This document shows, in pieces, positions 11,296 through 23,200 of a DNA stretch of 64,000 nucleotides. Both the position numbers and the translations under genes were made by a program. Location: contig CM055611.1 in NCBI GenBank assembly GCA_029379385.1, positions 25,882,092 through 25,946,091 of the forward strand. The letters run 5' to 3'. Position 1 is the first letter of the stretch. Each line of letters opens with the position of its first letter. The DNA comes from Quillaja saponaria (Eukaryota > Streptophyta > Magnoliopsida > Fabales > Quillajaceae). Below the pieces are notes generated by a model that worked only from the letters and a program-made list of their open reading frames with translations, had not been told where the DNA came from and did no database searches.

Positions 11296-14200
11296 ATGGC
11301 GATTGAGCACGAAGACGATCTCAATGACGAGAAGAACCAACCTCCTCTTGACGAGGATGACATTGCTTTGCTCAAAACTTATGTGAGTTTCTTTAACAAA
11401 ATCCCTAAATTGAGCTTTGACTCATCTTGTTTGTTGTCTTAGCTTCGGAGATCTGTTTATATGTACGAATACTGTATTCTCTTTAGCTGTTTCATTCGAT
11501 GTTAAAGCAGATGAATCATGCTCCAGTTTATGCTCACTCAACTGCTATTGGGGTTCATTGAATTTTCTTTTCTTTCCCTTTTTCGGTATTAAGAGGGGCG
11601 GTGTTTGACTGTGAGTATGTAACTATGCAAACTGTGGTTGTGAGTTATATGATGCTACTGTGCCATACTGTTAAGATAGAGAGATGGTCAGTTCTGGGTC
11701 AGTTCAAAAATGTAATTTTTGAAGTTGAATTTAGTTAACGAAGTTAAGAATGGTGCTGAGTAGAACGAGACTTCTTTTGTGGCTCTTTCTCTTAAGCTTT
11801 GATTTCTAGTTTCTAGCTGTTGAAAAGATACTGGAATTGGTTATTTTAATTATCTGTTGTGATTGGAAGTGCTCTCTTCCCAGATTTAAACTGAAGTTCA
11901 AGGATACATACTAATAGAACATACAGTACAGTTTTTTTAATCTTTGTTCATTGGTCATCTAATCTAATGTTTATCATTTTAATGGATCGATTCTTATTAA
12001 TATTTTTCTAAATCATTTCAACTTATAATGGTTTATGCAGGGATTGGGACCCTACTCCACAAGCATCAAGAAGGCGGAGAAGGAAATCAAAGGGATGGCA
12101 AAGAAAGTCAATGACTTATGTGGTATATTTCCCAGTTCCATCTATTGTATCTCTTAATTTTTTTAAAATGTGTTGACTTATCTGAACAAGATGGCTGAGG
12201 TTTTTTAAACTAATTACATAATATCTATATGTGGAGGGAAAATGAGTCCTCTTTTAAGAAATGAAAAAAAAAAAGAGTTAAGAGTTGTGGTATTGTGTCT
12301 TGCTTGTACTTGAGTATGAATGTTGGCTACCGTTATGATAGTTCTTTTGGTCCTTAATGGTACTACTTTTTCAAAACTATTTGTATGTATTCACTGACTA
12401 AATTGAATTGTGGCCATCTATCTCAACAAGTAGTTAATGTATATGTTGTTATGTTTGTTTTTCAGCTGATAATTAGGACTTGATAGTTGCTTCTTTCTAC
12501 TAGGTTGTTGCTCTTGTTGGGACTGCATGATGTTAGTATCTTGCTACAGTCTGAAATGTTAATATTTCTTCTATTTATTATAGGTATCAAGGAGTCGGAC
12601 ACTGGTTTAGTGGCACCAAGTCAATGGGATCTTATATCTGATAAACAAATGATGCAGGAGGAGTAGCCTCTTCAGGTGTGGTTGGTTCTATAGACTTTCT
12701 TCAACAGTCTTTCTGTTTGTAGGCATAGGTTAATGATGACTCTTATCAAACAGGTGGCAAGATGCACAAAGATAATAAATCCAAACTCCGAAGATGCTAA
12801 ATATGTAATAAATGTCAAGCAAATTGCAAAGGTACAAAAAGTATATGTTTAATTGTCATTCTTTATGTCTTTCCCTATTCAACAATCATTGTCTTAACTC
12901 CAGTTCAACGATGCTGTTTACCTGGTGCTTTACTTAGTTTTCTTAGAAAAATGAATAATTTCCAAACTAACTATTCTGTTCAATGTTTTGCCTTCTGAAT
13001 AAGAATGTAGTCTTTCTAAAAAAAATGGTATCACCAGCTTACAGTGATGTCTTGTGCTGTGTAATGTACCAGATAGGCTTTTGTATGAATGGTTTTGGTC
13101 CTATCATAACTTGAAACAATAGTCCGCAATTCTTCTAACATGGCTCCTTCTTTTTGGAAAACAGTTTGTTGTTGGGCTGGGTGACAAGGTTTCCCCGACA
13201 GATATAGAGGAAGGCATGCGTGTTGGGTAGGTTTGGTATTTGTAACTTTAGCTCAGTATTATAGTTTCTTGTTTGTTTGACCATCACTTTATCACTGCAG
13301 GGTTGACAGAAATAAGTATCAGATTCACATCCCCTTGCCTCCAAAAATTGATCCAAGTGTGACGATGATGACAGTGGAAGAGAAACCAGATGTGACATAT
13401 AATGATGTCGGTGGATGCAAGGAGCAGATTGAAAGGATGCGAGAAGTGAGTCGTAAAAGTGATATGTTTCTGAATTTTCCTTAGAATCAATAGTTGATGG
13501 CCCTTATGCAGCACTGACATTGATATCTTTTGTTCTAGGTTGTTGAGCTTCCCATGCTTCATCCAGAGAAGTTTGTAAAGCTTGGAATTGATCCTCCCAA
13601 AGGTGTTCTTTGCTATGGTCCTCCAGGAACTGGAAAAACACTTCTAGCCAGAGCTGTGGCTAACAGAACTGATGCTTGTTTTATACGGGTTATTGGAAGT
13701 GAGCTTGTTCAGAAATACGTTGGTGAGGGAGCTCGGATGGTCCGTGAACTCTTTCAGGTCAATACTTGATATCTTTCTTTATGCCTATTTGCCACTGTTT
13801 CCCGTGTTATATTGTCATCTCACTTAGGATTTCTACCCTGCTGCAGATGGCCCACTCAAAGAAGGCATGTATTGTGTTTTTTGATGAAGTTGATGCAATA
13901 GGAGGTGCACGGTTTGATGATGGTGTTGGTGGAGACAATGAGGTTCAGCGGACAATGCTGGAAATTGTGAACCAACTTGATGGTTTTGATGCTCGCGGGA
14001 ACATCAAAGTATTAATGGCAACAAATAGGTCAGTTCAATGGGTAATCATATAACTTGTTATGTACAAGATTTGGAGCATATCTTGTTTTTCATATACCTC
14101 ATTTTTACTTGAGAAGGAACTGGTGACTGAGTGCATCCACAGTCTATATCTTCACAGTGATATTATAAGCCTGCTCCTACATTGTTGTATATGCTGCTAA

Positions 14201-15339
14201 TGAGGCACTTAACAATATCCCATTATATAACATTTGGCAAATGGTGCAACTCTTAGTGAAGTATGACTCTCAATGAAGCTATACCTCTTCATTTTACTGC
14301 CAAATGGTATACTTCTTTTTGTAAACAAACATTCTTTTTTTTCAGCATATTAAAAGTTTCTGATCATCTGTTTCATTTGATTTGCCAGATTCTTAAAGGA
14401 ATGATACAACGGGGCTAGGTTCTGAACTAGAAAACAGATTGATACAATTTTAGTCTAACACTCGAATAGTATGTGGATGAACCTAAGCTAACTATGCTTA
14501 TTCTTTGTCACTATATTTTCATTCTTTAAATACTTGGATCCAGTTTATGTATTTTTAAGCCAAAGCATGATTGTGAACTGTGTTTTTTCTTACCCTGCCA
14601 TGTTTTGCTGAAGCTTCATTTAAGCTTTCGAAACTTTACCGATTGAAGTTGGCTAATTATTTCATGATTTTCAATGGAATTCTTTGTAGGCCTGACACAC
14701 TAGACCCTGCACTATTACGACCTGGGAGATTAGATCGTAAGGTTGAGTTTGGCCTTCCTGATCTGGAGAGTAGGACGCAGATATTTAAAATACACACTCG
14801 AACCATGAACTGCGAAAGGGATATCCGGTTTGAACTTCTGGCTCGGCTTTGCCCTAATTCTACTGGTAAGAATGTTTCTTGTAGGACTCATTTTATGTTG
14901 CATGCTCCTTTTTAACAATTATCTGCAGGTGCTTTTCATTGTTATGGGTAATGGATCATTTGTATTTTTCTTTGCTTGTTCTAAACTTGAGAATCTTTTT
15001 CCACTTGCCCCTCACTTATATATCAACTCTTCTTGGACAGCTGATAAGTCTTCATAGGCTATTGTACACTTAGTCAAAGTTGTATTTGGACACTGATTTC
15101 TAATACAGACTTTTCTTTCAGGGGTAGTCTTTATTAGTGTTGTATTTGGGAAGTGATTTCTAATACAGGTTTTTCTTTCAGGGGCTGACATAAGGAGTGT
15201 ATGTACTGAAGCTGGAATGTATGCCATCCGAGCCCGAAGGAAGACTGTGACAGAGAAAGACTTTCTTGATGCCGTAAACAAAGTCATTAAGGGATACCAA
15301 AAGTTCAGTGCAACTCCCAAGTATATGGTCTACAACTGA
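11296..15339 (+). CDS. RPT1: 26S proteasome regulatory ATPase RPT1, interrupted by an in-frame TAG
   Basis: Ten exons with clean GT-AG junctions (11296-11382, 12041-12122, 12584-12675, 12754-12831, 13165-13226, 13301-13445, 13539-13757, 13847-14028, 14690-14865, 15182-15339) give 427 codons. This is the length of plant RPT1 (426 residues) and near-identical to it throughout. RPT1 is one of six AAA+ ATPases in the base ring of the 19S particle, which unfolds ubiquitinated substrates into the 20S core. Visible are Walker A GPPGTGKT (about residue 209), Walker [11 protein letters not shown] (about 266-275) and the arginine-finger segment [11 protein letters not shown]; the protein ends KYMVYN. 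Codon 84 (12664-12666), where the family has Gln (QEEQPLQ), is TAG. Every other exon and site is intact. Either this copy is newly inactivated, the base is an error, or translation bypasses it. Confidence 0.93.
15080..15184 (+). repeat. 60-bp tandem duplication of a splice-acceptor region
   Basis: Two copies of about 45 bp lie exactly 60 bp apart, at 15080-15124 and 15140-15184. Each contains TTGTATTTGG, TGATTTCTAATACAG and a TTTTCTTTCAGGGG acceptor. The second copy is the functional acceptor of the last RPT1 exon: only its AG joins in frame to the GADIRS coding sequence. Use of the first acceptor would add sequence with an early stop. Confidence 0.85.
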
Positions 15340-17249
15340 GTTTTTGTATTAACTTGCCCAATAACAGACTTTCCACTTTTGCACAAGTACTTTTCCAAGT
15401 AGAAATATTGAAGATGCTTTGGTTCTTATGATATCTGTTGTTAATTTCGTATTCTGTCTAGACTTTAGCAATTTACCTTTTCAATCGTTACTTAATTTTT
15501 CCATTTTTATTGTAAGTGTATTGGATTAGAGTTGCAATAACATGTCGACCCTGCACTTCTCTCCACCATGTTTCTTTCAATCAGCTTTCCTTTTGTTAAA
15601 TGATAATCTCAAGTCACTAAAGAAGATGCATTCTTTTTCTAAAAACGTCGTATAACTGTGCACGTTGAAATGGATTTGGAACCTTGGTTAGAATTCATGG
15701 GAAAAATAAAAATGTAAAAAGAAACTGCATGGTTATGCTGCATGAGAATGTAATTGATCCAACCTAAACTCGACGGATTGAGCACACTTTATTCCGACCC
15801 ATCCATTGTAGATATATATAGACATGAACACACTGAGTGTCACGGGCCGACTTTGCTAGCACGCAAAGACGCCTATGTAGCACTTGCTAATCCCTCGTGG
15901 GTAGCAAGTCAGCTTCTCCAATGCCCCTCGGGTGTCAACCCGCAAGGCTAGTGCACAACAATGTAAGCAAGAAAACAAATACAACACAGTTTGCAAGAAA
16001 GGGCTTTCAATTTCTCATTAATTGAAAAACGATCAAATTACAATGCTATCAAAATGCTCTCGACATGGCTACGACATAGGCAAATGGCTTGGTGTAGGGG
16101 GAGTTACAAGCAACACCAAGATCTTTGACACTCATTCGACAAGCTCGTATACAATTTTGATTTTCTCACATATACACCCCCTAAAGAGCTTTCTGCGCCA
16201 TAACCCCTCTGGCAGGAGGGAACATCATATTTCCCAGTTGCCCGACTACCCCTGGCTACCTATTTACAAAAATGCCACACTGTGTCATGACATATGCCTA
16301 GCTACCCACAATGTGCCCATCACAAGGCAAGCGGCCATGTGCGACATGCACTGAACAAGCTTGGGTTGTGACACTGAGGATCGCATCATCTATGGGTGGT
16401 TTTCCGTTGAAATTGAAATTTTGGCTCGTTCCTCACCATGATATTACAATACAATGCAATCCTCGCCTCTCTTTTGAATACTATTTGGCATTAGAACTAT
16501 CCAATTTTATGGCTCTTTGCGCAGAATTAACTAATAATTAATCCTGAATCCACATGCAGGAACCTTCTCCATGCTCTTGCAGATGGTATAATATACATTT
16601 TTTTTTTCTTTTTCAGAAGATAGACCAATAATTTTTAATTGGGTGTGGTGCTTGATGCTTTGGTAAGTGATAACCTGAAAAAATTTGGGGAAACGTCAAT
16701 CTTACTGCTGGCCCGTGCTTCATGAATGGAGATGTCACTGCCAAAATTGAAAATTGATCTTAGAAAGTCTGAGAGGATATTTACATCTGATATAGCCACA
16801 TGAAAATCTGACTTGAAATCCAAAAACCCACTGAAAACTATCAACACCAAGTAAAGCTGAAGTCTGCTGTCAAGCCCTCCTGCCTGTCTGGAAACTACCT
16901 CAGGTTGGGGGAAGGAAGGGAGGGCAAGTTCTTTTCTATTTGAATGAGATATTCTTGCATATTATCTTCATCCCTTTTATTTAGAAATTCAAAACAACCA
17001 ATTTGAATCAAGCGTTATTATTGCAACCAGTGCACACAAAAAATTTATAGCAAAAATAAAACGACTACCTCAATCAGCACAAAGCACTATAATCTACTTC
17101 CAAGAATCATACTGTGCCACCAATGTAAACTGACATGAGACAATGCTCTGTTTTAAGGGTTAAAAATTAAATGGAAAGAAGGAAAAAAGAAAAAATCCTG
17201 ATACTTTTTGATTTTAAGCCTTTTCTACCAACAAAGATTATCCACCCAT
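15340..17249. other. Spacer between convergent RPT1 and LRR-kinase genes
   Basis: The stretch contains the 3' UTR of RPT1, a solo LTR, and then the 3' flank of the convergent receptor kinase gene. No other gene is supported. The open frames at 15754-16541 belong to the LTR sequence and are not genes. Confidence 0.7.
15838..16373. mobile_element. Solo LTR of a retrotransposon, 536 bp, with 5-bp target duplication
   Basis: The segment begins TGTCAC and ends GTGACA, the TG...CA inverted termini expected of an LTR. It is flanked on both sides by the 5-bp direct repeat CTGAG (15833-15837 and 16374-16378). Its base composition is richer in G and C than the flanks, and it holds no coding sequence. 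No second LTR or internal domain is nearby, so it is most simply a solo LTR left by recombination. Superfamily is not assignable from the LTR alone. Confidence 0.85.
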
Positions 17250-20200
17250 TTATGACATGTAATCATTAGAATCTGGGTTGCCATCCCGATGCGATGCTCC
17301 TTGCTCATTTCCAATTGTTCTCTTGCTCATGTTAGCTCGCTGTACAAGTCGAACCAATGCTTGAACCACTTCTGACATAGGTGGTCGAAATTCAGGTTCC
17401 GGCTGTCCAAAGAAGTAACTAGATTGTCAACATCAGTTATAAATAAGTTTATACTGTACATTATTCCCCTCTGGTGCTATACTAAAAAGCAAAACAAAAA
17501 AACAAAATAGTCATATCCCCAAGCCTATGGGGTACCACGAGATGTGTTACCTGGACGCAAAGAGCAATTACATCAGCAAAACGGGAAAGAGATTTAACAG
17601 GATATAGCCCTTCAAGTGCAGGATCAACCATTTTAGCCAATGCATCAATATCATGAAGTTGAGGTGTTGCCCATCGAACCAAAGACTGCTCGAACCTTGG
17701 CCTTGAGCTGCTAGAAAATGTCAAAAATCAGACAAGTGGCATACTAACCATATTTTGAGAAACAAAAAGGAACAGTGATCAGTTGTCCAAACTCCCCACC
17801 CCCACCCAAATGAAAAATCATAGAAGTATCTTAAGACTTTAACTCCATGTCTCTTAGCACAGTTCCATGTTTTTTGCTGGTTCTTAGATGTAGAGGCTCA
17901 AACTATCAGGCAATCATTGGGTTGAAAATTCCTCTGGATGCCTCTAGTGTTACCAAATTTCAAAGCTTTAAATTTGATGAATAAAAATCAGACGCCATCC
18001 AAAAATTTATTTATAGATGATTAACCTTTTAACAATCAACGTAGACATCTATTTTGAACCTTACAGTATTGGTGTGAGAAGTTCAGATCAGGCAGACCGT
18101 ACATGCAAATTCTAAGTTGACTGTTGAAGTGAGTTGATGAAAATGATATATATCCCTATTTAATATACATAATATCTTGTGCACACATAACCGTTATGTC
18201 AACACTTTACCTATCAAAAGGCTTGCGTCCACAAAGAAGCTCCAACATGACAACTCCGAAACTGTAGACATCACTCTTAAGAGTATATTGACCGGACAAG
18301 GCAACTTCAGGTGCACTGTATCCAGATCCGGCATTCTGGTTCAGTATCTATGCATGAAAGACAATTCAGAATTATTTGCAATCACAATGCTTAAAACTAA
18401 AGCCAACTAAAGCATGGTGAAAGATATTATCTAAAAAAAAAAAAAGGGATATGTTGCAAGATGAACAAAAACTGCTTCTGGAACAATTATAAGTTCACAG
18501 ATATCCATTTCAATAAAAAATCCACATGTGACGTTTTTTTAGAAAGTCATACATGCATATACTGATCTCACCCTCCACACTTGTTCTTAAAGGGGTAGGA
18601 GGTGCTATAAACCCAAACATAACTGGCATAAGAGAGTTCTCACAGAATTGCTATCTGATACAACTAAACAAAAGAGTTGAGCCCTACAGAACTGGACATT
18701 CTTCCATACTAATAACAGATTGATAGTTATACTTTTGTGTCGTTTGTCATAAGCAGTAGTCTCTCGGATATGGTTAGCCACAACACCCATGATTAAATGT
18801 CTCCTAGCTTGTAATGCCAGAGAAGGACGCTAGTGGCAACCCCTAGCAGCTATTAGACACTCGTGAGTCATAACTCAAACTTCAGGTTATCTTTTCCGTT
18901 CAATGTTACAAACCGAGAAAAATATGTTAAGTTAAAACCAAAAAAAAAAAAAATTTATAGAACTATGCAATGAAAAATGAGTACAACCCATTAAGCCCTA
19001 TGATGAGTTAAGAAATTTGGAAACAGACGCGTATGGAATATGTAATACTGCCAAGCATGCAGATATAGATAACAGTTAATTCATTACTGTAAATTTTGAA
19101 AAAGCTTAAAAAAAAATACCTCATCTGCATTTGGAATATAGCCTGCCAATCCAGAGTCTGAAAGGTGAGGATTGAGGTCCACATCAAGCAATATGTTGGC
19201 TGACTTAATATTTTTATGAACGATTGATGGTGAACAAACTTCATGAAGGTACCTGAAGAAAACCTTCACGAGTACAGGTGAAGTTGCCTTTGAGCAACAA
19301 AGAAATAATAAGAAGCATGCCTTGAGTCCAACAGAACATTTCTGTGGGACCACTTTGAAATTAAATTTATTAGACTTTACATTCCTAGTTTCTAGTAACA
19401 CCATATCAGAATCCAGAGACACAATAATCTAGACAATTTACGTAAGAAACTTACAAGAAGAGAATTACACATAAGACTTAAAGCTGCACTGGTCCTGAAA
19501 GCAGCAATGTTGAGCACAAACATATAGGCAACAGCAGGGATTGATATTTGGTGAAATACAGATGTTTTAGCTAGATGAATGAAATGCTGAAAACAGGATT
19601 GTGTAGAAAACAAGGAAAAAAATCAGAGGGAAGAGAAAAGGGATGGGGGTGAAAGATGGAAGCTAAAAAATGTAATCAAAATTAAGAAGAAAGTAACTGG
19701 AACTCTGGAAGGAAAGAGTATCGCGAGAATACAAGGTTAGACAGTTTACAATTTTCTTTTCTCAATGTATTTGTAGAGTGGAACAGGAGGATATGAATTT
19801 TGATGGGATTGAAGAAGTTAAAAAACCTCACATGATCAACATCTACGTTTAACAATGAAATGACAATAAATATAAAGGGAGGAAAGGGTGACAGTGACAC
19901 TTATAAGACCATGGGAAATCCAACCACTAACAGAAAATCAAGTTCTTTGACGCCCATATACTATTACCAACTTACTCTAGCCCACGAGCAGTCCCCAAAG
20001 CAACCTTGACACGGGAATTCCATATTAACGGCTTGCTGTATTCATCAGAAAGGTGCAGGAAGTCATGCAACGACCCACTTTTATGGAACTCATAGACTAG
20101 AAGATGTTGTCCATGCTCTGAACAATAACCAACAAGCTCCGTTACATTTGGATGATGCAACTGGGAGATGTTTGACACTATCTCTGTGAAATCTTCAGAC

Positions 20201-23200
20201 AATTCATTGGGAAGAGCTGATGAATCAATTTTCTTCACGGCAAGAACCTATAATGTCTTCCAAAGTTAAAATTTTGAGATAGCCAACATTTATTTTAAGC
20301 ACTTGCTAGTATAAAACAGAGAAAAGAGTTTCAAAAGGTGGTTGATGGAATAGGCATACTTAACATTCATTGTGATATCGGCCAATCTAATGGTCTGCAT
20401 ATGCCAGTATTCACGTCCACATGTGCTTGGATATGTGTGTATGTGATGTCTCTGTTTGTGTTTGTGTGTGTGTGTGTGTGTGAGTGAGAGAGAGAGAGAG
20501 AGGCATTTGAAGATATTCACATAAAGTATCACATATTCACATGTATTTGCTACACTCCTTTATCCATTAAAATTATCATGTGCTTAAAGACTTTATATTA
20601 CCTCCATCATAACTAGGATGCATACCTAGGATTACCAAGAGAGAGAGAGACTTTCTGGGCTTGGATATAAATATATATATATATATATAGTTCCATGACA
20701 AGCATAAAGGAAATACTACATATTTCCAATTTGGGCATGGAAATGAAAATAAAGAGGTATACCTTCCCATCATCTAATTGAGCACGGTAAACACGTCCAA
20801 AAGATCCCTCACCAAGAAGGTTTTCAACACTGAAGCTGCCAGTAGCAATTTGCAGGTCTGCTATGGAATATGATGTCACATTTATAGGAGTTATGTTAGT
20901 TTTCTTGACAACAATGGGCTTCTTTGGGATTTCATCCTCATCAAATGACCTGTGACGATCAATAGGTGGGGGCCTAAGATTTATTGAGGCAGACTTTTCA
21001 AAGGTCTTCACTTCAATTGCAGAGGATGTCTGTACAGACTTTGTTTCTACATTAAAACAGACCAGACAGCAGAAATTAAAGGTCAGATGAAGAGATGAAT
21101 GAAACAAACAAAACAGAACCAGCATGAAGGTGGAAAGGAAAACCACTTGCATTTGTCTGGATATGAACCAAATCAGTTAGAGAGAAGGCATTCATGTTTT
21201 TCTTAACATCGGCAAAATTTGGCAGAGATTAAACATGAAACAGAGGGATCAGCATATATATACCAAAAAATTCCCGTGGTCCAATGGGCATTACTACTTG
21301 AGTTTCAATAATGTTTTTATGTAAAAAAATTGTATACAAGAAAAAAATGACATCTTCAATGGCACTTCACTAACCATGTGCTAGAGTAAATGCTCCTTTT
21401 CATTTCATATTCAAATTCCAAGGACAAAAACATACAGACTCGTGGATACTACTCATCAACGGTAGAATAGGTGAGTACTAGGAAAACACAGTATGTAATT
21501 GACTGTTTGCAGCAAATAAAATGGTAACCTTCCGAAAACTTAGAATCAAGAAAGATAGAGTAAATAATAGATATGTTGATGTGGAATATATAGTGATTAT
21601 CAAGCAGTCTGATATGACAAGACAAGTGATTAATTGATTCTTATAGATGAATGTCAAGTGATTATGAACTGAACACAAGATGCAGAAGGTTAAAATGGGT
21701 TACCATGCACTTCAGTCAAAGTAAAAGGAGCAAAGGGCTGCTTATCAAGCCTCTCTACATCTGTAGATGACCTCCTGGATCTTCTCTTCACCAAGAAGAA
21801 TGCTACTATTGCCCCAACAACAAGGATAGATATCACTATTCCAGCAATACCACCGCCACTTATACCCGATTTTTTGCCCCCTCCACTAGTATTGTCATCT
21901 GATGGGCCGTTACCAGTACCGGATGGTTTGTGTCTAGGGTGGTTTGGTACTGGAGGGGTACCAGGTGGAGGTGGGGGTGCAGGTCCTGAGCTCCATGAAT
22001 TGCCACCCTTCCTGTCATTAAGCTTGATCATATTCTAATTCTATAAATTTTATTTGTCAAAAAGAAACATTCCAAATTACAGAACTTGATGCTATTGGCA
22101 AATTCTTACTGTAGATTTATGTTTTTCAATTGTTCTGGTATCCAACCTGTGAATTGGTTATTCTCCACATTCCTAAGAAACACAAGACAATAAGTTAAAC
22201 TGATACAAAAGTTAAGAAAATAGGGACTGATGTCTACTCTCCCCCCAAGTTGACTAATATACCAGACACTCACAAATTTTCAAGGGGTAGATTGGCAATG
22301 ACATCAATGGGGCCTGTCAACCTGTTGCTTTGGAGATACCTGTATAAAGATAGGCAAGATAACTAAATATGAGGTCAACTATATGCTAAGTGTTAAAAAC
22401 ACAACAAATATATTGAGTACTTACAGTGTGGTCAAGCTTGATAGTGAGCTGAAACTTTGAGGGAGGTTACCTTGAAGGGAATTGAAAGAGACATCCCTGC
22501 AACAAGCAGCAGAAGCTATAATAACTTGCTCTACAATCCAACTAGTTTATTAAAGTTGAATACTCATTGGTTCATCTCCCATTACAAGCCAAGTGTGCAT
22601 TGGATATGGACTGGAAGAACCATCAATTCCATATTATCAATTGCGGGATGTGAACTTTGACCTCTCACTTCTTGGGGAGTCATGTCACTAGACCCATGGG
22701 TTATTGACAAGTCTCATTTCCTTCTTTCACCATTTTTAGAGTATATAAATCATATGGAGTTTTACCTAACTATTTTCAAACAACAAACTAAGACCTTCAT
22801 TCTTATAGTTCTTTATACTAAACCCAATTTCTTTTTTTCTCACATGGTTAATAGTTCAACGTTCATTAAGGTCGCAGTTTGAAGTTTCAAGGACTGGTAA
22901 GATGGTAGCATGACATAAAAGATTAGATACGGAAGACAATATTAATGGAAGGACTCTCATTTGAATGCCACAACTCCCATGTAGTGGTGAAAATAATTTA
23001 ACTAATCTTTACTTTAATACGAATATCCATAATAATTGATGAGTACAAAGTGATTCTTTTTGGTACATCAAAACAGTGATTTTGTGTTGGCGACAAAATA
23101 ATCTATTGTTGTTTTTATAGGTAGCTAAAAAGAATCTATGATTAACTGTTTGTCTGTTTAAGTTTGATATTTTGGGGCGTTTAACTTGTCAAAGGTGTAA

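Noticed and set aside
11296..15339. Processed (retro-) pseudogene explanation for the stop in RPT1
   Set aside because: All nine introns are present with good splice sites, so this is not a retrocopy.
15754..16541. Open frames of 65-110 codons after RPT1
   Set aside because: They lie within or across the solo LTR and its flank, with no recognisable domain and no splice or start context.
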